A stretch of DNA of 11,837 bases from CAZSGN01 sp964606415 (GTDB lineage: Bacteria > Bacteroidota > Bacteroidia > Bacteroidales > JBBRXJ01), in NCBI GenBank assembly GCA_964606415.1, contig CAZSGN010000079.1, forward strand, positions 1 to 11,837, written 5' to 3'. Below, piece after piece: positions 7,625-11,837 of the stretch; position 1 is the first letter of the stretch, and each line of letters opens with the position of its first letter. A model generated the notes under the pieces. That model was not told where the DNA came from. It saw nothing but the letters and a program-made list of their open reading frames with translations, and ran no database searches. The position numbers and the translations under genes were made by a program.

Positions 7625-8189
7625 GTATCATCATTTAATGTTATTGTTATTTTTTTTAGGGTTATTTGCCTGTAAGGAGTCGTTTACGCCCAAACCTCTC
7701 GGTTATCACCGGGTTGAGTTTCCCGAGAAAAGTTATCAGGCTTATGAGGGGGATTGCCCTTTTCGTTTTCAATATCCTGATTATGCTGAATTGAGACCCG
7801 ATAAGGGTAAAAAGGCTGAGCCTTGCTGGATGAACATGGAGTTCCCTGGGTATCAAGGAACCGTTCATATTAGTTATAAAAAAATCAATAATAACCTTGA
7901 TGAGTATATTGAGGATTCGAGAAATTTTGCTTATAAACATTCGGTTAAAGCGGATGCCATCAATGAAAAACGAATTTACAAACCCGGGGATGATGTCTAT
8001 GGTCTTGTTTATAATATAGAAGGCGATGCGGCATCATCTTTGCAATTTTTTTTGACGGACAGCTCCAGGCATTTCATAAGGGGGGCTCTTTATTTTAGGA
8101 CAGAACCAAATAAGGACTCGCTGAGGCCTGTTATTCAATTTTTCTCGAAAGACATTCATTACATGATCGAGACTTTTAGCTGGAAATAA
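7605..8189 (+). CDS. gldD: GldD, gliding motility lipoprotein
   Basis: GldD is a lipoprotein needed for gliding in Flavobacterium johnsoniae and widely conserved in Bacteroidota. The 194 residues begin with a lipoprotein signal peptide (1–22) whose lipobox ends LGLFAC, with lipidation expected at Cys23. The mature protein opens FTPKPLGYHRVEFPEKSY, followed by CPFRFQYPDYA and PCWMNMEFP, blocks characteristic of GldD; it contains two further cysteines (about 51 and 74) that could form a disulfide. The ATG lies inside the end of gldE (20-nt overlap), which implies translational coupling and joint function. No other gld, spr or por genes are in this window, so neither gliding nor type IX secretion can be concluded from it. 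Confidence 0.93.
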   Translation: MKKIICRYHHLMLLLFFLGLFACKESFTPKPLGYHRVEFPEKSYQAYEGDCPFRFQYPDYAELRPDKGKKAEPCWMNMEFPGYQGTVHISYKKINNNLDEYIEDSRNFAYKHSVKADAINEKRIYKPGDDVYGLVYNIEGDAASSLQFFLTDSSRHFIRGALYFRTEPNKDSLRPVIQFFSKDIHYMIETFSWK

Positions 8190-8213
8190 TTCCGGATATT
8201 AAAAAGCTATTAC

Positions 8214-8849
8214 ATGGGGATTATTCGTGAGACATATTTAAAGCCGGATGCTTATCTGGCTTTCTGGAAAATTGATGAAGATTTTGATACCCTGTATAAT
8301 ATGGTGAATTTGACCAGGGAGGAGGAGCAGCTTCTTCATGGATTTAAAAGCCCCAAACGGCAATTGGAATGGCTAAGTGTACGTTTATTGGTCAGGCATA
8401 TGACAGGGAAGCCTAATCGTATTGTTTATAATGGGCAAAGAAAGCCTTTTCTCGAAGACCAGTCCCATCAAATCAGCATTTCTCATTCGGATGATTTAAC
8501 TGCTGTTTTTCTTTCGGAAAAGCATCTTGTTGGAATCGACCTGGAAAAGCAAAGCCACAAAATCCAGCGAATTGCATATAAATTTATTAATGATCAGGAG
8601 TATATTAATATGACGGATGTTGAAATGGAAGAATATCATTTATATATTCATTGGTGTATCAAAGAAGCGATTTACAAGATTTGTGATAAACAGGATATTA
8701 ATTTTAAAGAAAATATTTTTGTGGAGCATTTTACTCCTGAGTCTGCTGGTTCTGTGAAAGCAAGACTTGATAATATTCATGGTGTTACTGATTTTGATGT
8801 TCATTACGAAAAACTGGGCCAGCATGTTATTGCCTGGTGTTTACAATGA
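8214..8849 (+). CDS. 4'-phosphopantetheinyl transferase superfamily protein (Sfp-like)
   Basis: The enzyme transfers phosphopantetheine from CoA to a serine of a carrier protein, converting apo to holo form. The 211-residue length is that of the two-lobed Sfp type rather than the roughly 120-residue AcpS. Motifs in order are NGQRKPFL (74–81), ISISHSDD (87–94, substrate/CoA site), VGIDLE with the magnesium ligands Asp109 and Glu111, and WCIKEAIYK with Glu151. All expected acidic residues are present. It starts 24 nt after gldD, and its TGA overlaps the next gene's ATG in the sequence ATGA. The carrier protein partner is not in the window; fatty acid synthase ACP is the likeliest target, with a secondary-metabolite carrier as the alternative. 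Confidence 0.92.
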   Translation: MGIIRETYLKPDAYLAFWKIDEDFDTLYNMVNLTREEEQLLHGFKSPKRQLEWLSVRLLVRHMTGKPNRIVYNGQRKPFLEDQSHQISISHSDDLTAVFLSEKHLVGIDLEKQSHKIQRIAYKFINDQEYINMTDVEMEEYHLYIHWCIKEAIYKICDKQDINFKENIFVEHFTPESAGSVKARLDNIHGVTDFDVHYEKLGQHVIAWCLQ

Positions 8850-9595
8850 GAACAATTTATCTTGATATATTAGCTGCTAAGCAGCGTGGAAGCAAATTAT
8901 TTGCTTTATTAATTGATCCTGATCAGTATAATGATGATACATTGGATGATTTGATCTTCTATTCAGGAAAAGGAGGCATTGATTTTTTCCTGATTGGCGG
9001 AAGTTTGGTCACAGGGAAAACGGAGATTCTGATCTCGGAAATTTGTAAAAAAGCTCAGATTCCTGTTTTGCTTTATCCGGGCAGTTTACTTCAATTAACG
9101 GATAAAGCCGATGGTGTTTTGCTCCTTTCATTGATATCGGGGCGTAATCCTGAGTTATTGATTGGCAATCATGTTTTGGCAGCGCCATTTCTTAAGAGAA
9201 GTAATATGGAGATTATACCGACTGGTTATATCCTGGTTGAGGGCGATTGTTATACTTCTGTGGAATATATTAGCCAAACACGGCCGATACCTAAGGATAA
9301 AAAAGATATTATCCTTTCCACGGCGCTTGCTGGTGAAATGCTGGGAATGAAAATGATTTACCTTGAAGCAGGAAGTGGCGCTAAAACATCTATTGATCCG
9401 GAAACCATCCGGATGGTACATGACAATATTGATATTCCTTTAATTGTTGGTGGGGGCATTTGTTCCGGCAGTCAATTGAGGTCTGTCTACCAGGCTGGTG
9501 CTGATTTGGTTGTAGTAGGCACTGCTGTTGAAGATGAGCCTGCTAAATTGGAGGAGTTTACGGAGATAACCAAATCAATCAATCAGATTGAATAG
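8846..9595 (+). CDS. Geranylgeranylglyceryl/heptaprenylglyceryl phosphate synthase
   Basis: This TIM-barrel prenyltransferase joins sn-glycerol-1-phosphate to a long-chain isoprenyl diphosphate, forming the ether bond known from archaeal lipids. The 249 residues carry ALLIDPDQ (20–27, magnesium-binding Asp), LIGGSLV (49–55), PTGYILVEGD (125–134), YLEAGSGA (172–179), VGGGI (201–205) and VVGTAVED (223–230), the last four forming the phosphate and prenyl site. The start is the ATG at 8846, giving a 4-nt ATGA overlap with the PPTase stop; a GTG at 8837 would add only three residues. Group II enzymes of this family occur in Flavobacterium and relatives. The natural product in bacteria, and the prenyl chain length here, cannot be read from the sequence. 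It ends the rightward operon. Confidence 0.93.
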   Translation: MRTIYLDILAAKQRGSKLFALLIDPDQYNDDTLDDLIFYSGKGGIDFFLIGGSLVTGKTEILISEICKKAQIPVLLYPGSLLQLTDKADGVLLLSLISGRNPELLIGNHVLAAPFLKRSNMEIIPTGYILVEGDCYTSVEYISQTRPIPKDKKDIILSTALAGEMLGMKMIYLEAGSGAKTSIDPETIRMVHDNIDIPLIVGGGICSGSQLRSVYQAGADLVVVGTAVEDEPAKLEEFTEITKSINQIE

Positions 9596-9654
9596 CTTAT
9601 TGGAACCGGGACATGGGAAAGCAAATGCTGGATACAAACGGGCATGATTCTTTA

Positions 9655-11286
9655 TCATTTTAACTTCATCAAAGGCAGCAGTGATTTGCCGGTGCATAAT
9701 GCTGGCTTGCATGCACCTGTAATCTCAGATAAGGTTGGGGCCAGATCATGAAGAAATATTTCTTGGTTCATTTTCTGGGCTGGCAGATTCCAGCTATATA
9801 AAAAGAGTGGCAGGGAAGCTCCGTGTTGTTGTGTATTCCCTTCTTCGGTGTACTCTTTCCATCCTGGTTTTAATATAATCATAACGTCTCCAGATCTTTT
9901 AAGGCAGTAATTATTCTTTATTTTACCCATTAGTCCTTCGTTGAAATTATTTTCTCTCAGCACATGTGCCGGCACAGCATCTGCAACGCCATTGAACTGT
10001 ACCATAAATTGGGCAATATGGTTTTGTATTTCTTTAAGAGGTAGATTTTCATTATTGATCAGGTTGCGATCGAGGTATATTTGTTGTTTATAAACAAATT
10101 TAACCAGTTCTTTTTGTCCGTAAAGAACGTCCAGGTATGTTCTTAAGAGGTATAATGCTTTGCTGGATTTGAAGTATCCTCCCGGCAGGCCCTGGTCTTT
10201 CAGCCAATCAGGATGATCCATGGGGCCATTGCATGATGTCAGGAATAAAAGTACTTCACCTTGTTTAAAATGGTCATCAATATACTCAAGTAAATGGCCA
10301 ATATCCCGGTCCAGCCTGAGGTAGGTGTCCTGCATTTCTACAGACCGGGGACCAAAATGGCGTTCGATATGGCGATTAGTTGAAAAAATAATATTTAACA
10401 GGTCTGGATGATGGTCTGCACCCAATTTCATGTTCATGATGGTCGCTAACGCGAAATCTTTGGTATAAGTGTTTCCTTCCGGGACGCTCCTGATTAATTT
10501 ATAACCGGTTTTTTTTCGCAGATTGGCTAGGTCATAAGGGAAAACGGATTGGTCATAAATACCTTCCTCGTATTTGTTTTTATCCGGCAGGCTTTCTTGG
10601 TAATGATCTTCGGGAAGAATGCAATTCCATGTGCGACCGAGGTAAATATCAATCAGTCTTTTGTCATTGAATTTTCTGATCCATGATGGAAAGGAATCCA
10701 GGTAATGTTGGCTGCTTACCCAGTTGCCAAATTGTTTATCTATCCAAAAGGCTGCATCTGCCGTGTGTCCACCACTTAATATTGCTGCTCTGTGATCAGG
10801 TGATATGGTATAGACTTTGCTTAAAGGGTTTCTTTTTTTCATTTCGTCACCCAGGGTGGTTGAGATTAACGACCCCGGGGATAACGATTCTTCTTTGATA
10901 TACTCATTGCTGATATTTCTGTTGTTATAACCTGTACAGGTAACAATTTCATTGGTGAGGGACTGATACCACTGATCGGCGATGATACCATGGTCTGCAG
11001 GTGTCGCACCTGTGAAAAGGGTCGCATAGCCGGCCGCATTGCTGGTGTAAAAGTACGGGAGGCTCATGCGATTAAAAAACACCCCCTCGTTCATCAGCCT
11101 TTTAAATCCTTTTTTACCAAAATCATCCCAGTAACGTTTTAAATACTCGTTACTCATCTGGTCGATGACAAGACCAATAACTAATTTAGGTGGCTTTTTG
11201 TCATGATGGGGTGAAAAAGAGAAAAGGGGAGGGGACATTATTAAGATTGCGAGCAGTATGCAGTATGCTTTTTTATATGGGGTCAT
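9655..11286 (-). CDS. Secreted PafA-like alkaline-phosphatase-superfamily protein, probably catalytically inactive
   Basis: The 543 residues match PafA-type phosphomonoesterases (type I phosphodiesterase/nucleotide pyrophosphatase fold) along their whole length: KLVIGLVIDQM (34–44), GGYATLFTGATP-like AGYATLFTGATPADHGI (85–101), HFGPRSVEMQDTYLRLDRDI (310–329) and HDLAPTLSEITG near the end. A hydrophobic signal peptide (about 1–24) indicates export. The catalytic set is nearly gone when aligned from memory to Elizabethkingia PafA. Asp42 remains, but the nucleophile Thr becomes Asn83, the active-site Asn becomes Asp104, the Lys becomes Asp164 (Arg166 is kept), the Asp of STD becomes Asn304, the DHG motif becomes Cys352-Asn353-Gly354, and the late His is Gln486 (His488 nearby). 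The frame is intact, so it looks like a maintained pseudoenzyme or a protein with a changed activity. It lies 59 nt downstream of crcB, on the same strand. Confidence 0.85.
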   Translation of the reverse strand: MTPYKKAYCILLAILIMSPPLFSFSPHHDKKPPKLVIGLVIDQMSNEYLKRYWDDFGKKGFKRLMNEGVFFNRMSLPYFYTSNAAGYATLFTGATPADHGIIADQWYQSLTNEIVTCTGYNNRNISNEYIKEESLSPGSLISTTLGDEMKKRNPLSKVYTISPDHRAAILSGGHTADAAFWIDKQFGNWVSSQHYLDSFPSWIRKFNDKRLIDIYLGRTWNCILPEDHYQESLPDKNKYEEGIYDQSVFPYDLANLRKKTGYKLIRSVPEGNTYTKDFALATIMNMKLGADHHPDLLNIIFSTNRHIERHFGPRSVEMQDTYLRLDRDIGHLLEYIDDHFKQGEVLLFLTSCNGPMDHPDWLKDQGLPGGYFKSSKALYLLRTYLDVLYGQKELVKFVYKQQIYLDRNLINNENLPLKEIQNHIAQFMVQFNGVADAVPAHVLRENNFNEGLMGKIKNNYCLKRSGDVMIILKPGWKEYTEEGNTQQHGASLPLFLYSWNLPAQKMNQEIFLHDLAPTLSEITGACKPALCTGKSLLPLMKLK

Positions 11287-11345
11287 TTTAAGATTGGCTT
11301 AAGGTTTGTATGATGTTTGTGACGAAAGGTTTATGGAAAATTTAT

Positions 11346-11723
11346 TCAGCCAGGCACTCCTGTTTTTTTGTAAGTCAGATAGAGGACACCGATACCCAGG
11401 CCTACACTAATCAGCAAGTTTAGTGTTGCCATCCAGAAATGGCCTGCACGCAATAACATGAATAATTCATAGCTGAAGGTAGAGAAGGTACTGAATCCTC
11501 CGCAAAATCCCACAACTAAAAATGCTTTCATGGTATCTGACAGCAGTCCTTTTTGAACACCATAAAAAATGAATAATCCTAAAAAAAAGGTGCTGATGAT
11601 ATTGGCTGTCAATGTTCCTAACGGATTGATGTGCTGAAAGCCGGAGGTGGTCAGGCGGGCAATCAGGTAACGGGCCAAACTGCCAAATCCACCGCCGATA
11701 AAGATGGCAATAATTATTTTCAT
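11346..11723 (-). CDS. crcB: Fluoride channel CrcB/Fluc
   Basis: CrcB is a small inner-membrane protein that forms an antiparallel dimer and exports fluoride. The 125 residues have four hydrophobic segments (about 1–22, 34–55, 64–84, 94–118) and the family motifs GGGFGSLARY (10–19), NIISTFFLG with pore Asn41, and GFCGGFSTFSTFSYE (72–86) carrying the sodium-site and phenylalanine-box region (Phe80, Phe83). The length is normal. I looked for a fluoride riboswitch in the 114 nt upstream and saw none. The gene probably shares a transcript with the phosphatase-like gene 59 nt downstream; no functional link between the two is evident. Confidence 0.95.
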   Translation of the reverse strand: MKIIIAIFIGGGFGSLARYLIARLTTSGFQHINPLGTLTANIISTFFLGLFIFYGVQKGLLSDTMKAFLVVGFCGGFSTFSTFSYELFMLLRAGHFWMATLNLLISVGLGIGVLYLTYKKTGVPG

Positions 11724-11765
11724 TGATATTGGATGTTTTTGGGCTTTGCCATGGATGTGAGATAT

Positions 11766-11828
11766 ATTAATATTTTGGTTTCACTCTTATTTTAATGGTT
11801 AAATATTTAAATGATATAAGACACTGTT
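11766..11828 (-). repeat. Right copy of the terminal inverted repeat
   Basis: The reverse complement of 11786–11828 equals positions 1–43 exactly. With the diverged inner part the similarity reaches about 11766. This copy lies in the crcB upstream region, ending 43 nt before its ATG, and the window continues 9 nt beyond it (AAAATTGTT). The left copy lies downstream of a gene and this one upstream, so the two are not obviously equivalent regulatory sites. Confidence 0.85.
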
Positions 11829-11837
11829 AAAATTGTT

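Noticed and set aside
8837..8845. GTG start for the prenylglyceryl-phosphate synthase
   Set aside because: It adds only three residues; the ATG at 8846, overlapping the PPTase stop as ATGA, is the normal family start and a typical coupling arrangement.
9644..9658. Bidirectional terminator between the convergent genes ending at 9595 and 9655
   Set aside because: The only symmetric element is a 5-bp AT-rich stem (ATGAT/ATCAT) that overlaps a stop codon, too weak to call.
11724..11837. Fluoride riboswitch upstream of crcB
   Set aside because: I looked for the conserved GGNGATGG and CTGATG-like elements on the minus strand and found neither; the region is AT-rich and holds the end repeat.
1..11837. 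The whole window as a transposon or integrative element bounded by terminal inverted repeats
   Set aside because: The interior is core Bacteroidota genes in familiar order with no transposase, integrase or cargo-like genes, and no target-site duplication can be seen because the window ends at the repeats.

Overview
The window looks like a chromosomal segment from a low-GC member of the Bacteroidota. The evidence is the run ssb–gldE–gldD (GldD and GldE are Bacteroidota signature proteins), a bacterial geranylgeranylglyceryl-phosphate synthase, a PafA-like protein, a DsbD of the Bacteroidota type, near absence of Shine-Dalgarno sites, and sequences resembling the Bacteroidota promoter (about -33 TTTG, -7 TAnnTTTG). 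I see no tRNA, rRNA, CRISPR array, integrase or transposase.

Layout. Positions 136–4512 form a leftward block. In transcription order it holds an HU-type DNA-binding protein, a 30-residue ribosome-associated-type protein (AURKAIP1/COX24 family, easily missed because of its size), an RNase E/G family ribonuclease, and a DsbD-type thiol:disulfide transporter. Diverging from HU is a rightward block, 4635–9595: mutY, ssb, gldE, gldD, a 4'-phosphopantetheinyl transferase and the geranylgeranylglyceryl-phosphate synthase. The last five are tightly packed (gaps of 42 and 24 nt, overlaps of 20 and 4 nt) and look like one operon, with a plausible promoter just before ssb. Converging on it is a second leftward pair, crcB (fluoride channel) and a secreted alkaline-phosphatase-superfamily protein.

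Functional themes: DNA maintenance (HU, MutY, SSB), RNA turnover and ribosome biology (RNase G, the 30-residue protein), cell-envelope and motility-associated functions (GldE, GldD, DsbD), and lipid or carrier-protein chemistry (PPTase, prenylglyceryl-phosphate synthase). Most of this is ordinary core genome.

The unusual points are: (1) the phosphatase-like protein lacks almost the whole catalytic and metal-binding set of PafA and is probably a pseudoenzyme; (2) the two ends of the window carry an inverted repeat, identical over 43 bp and then diverging, about 11.8 kb apart; (3) a long hairpin sits between the 30-residue gene and the RNase G gene; (4) ssb alone carries a strong Shine-Dalgarno-like site. 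I found no convincing novel multi-gene system.
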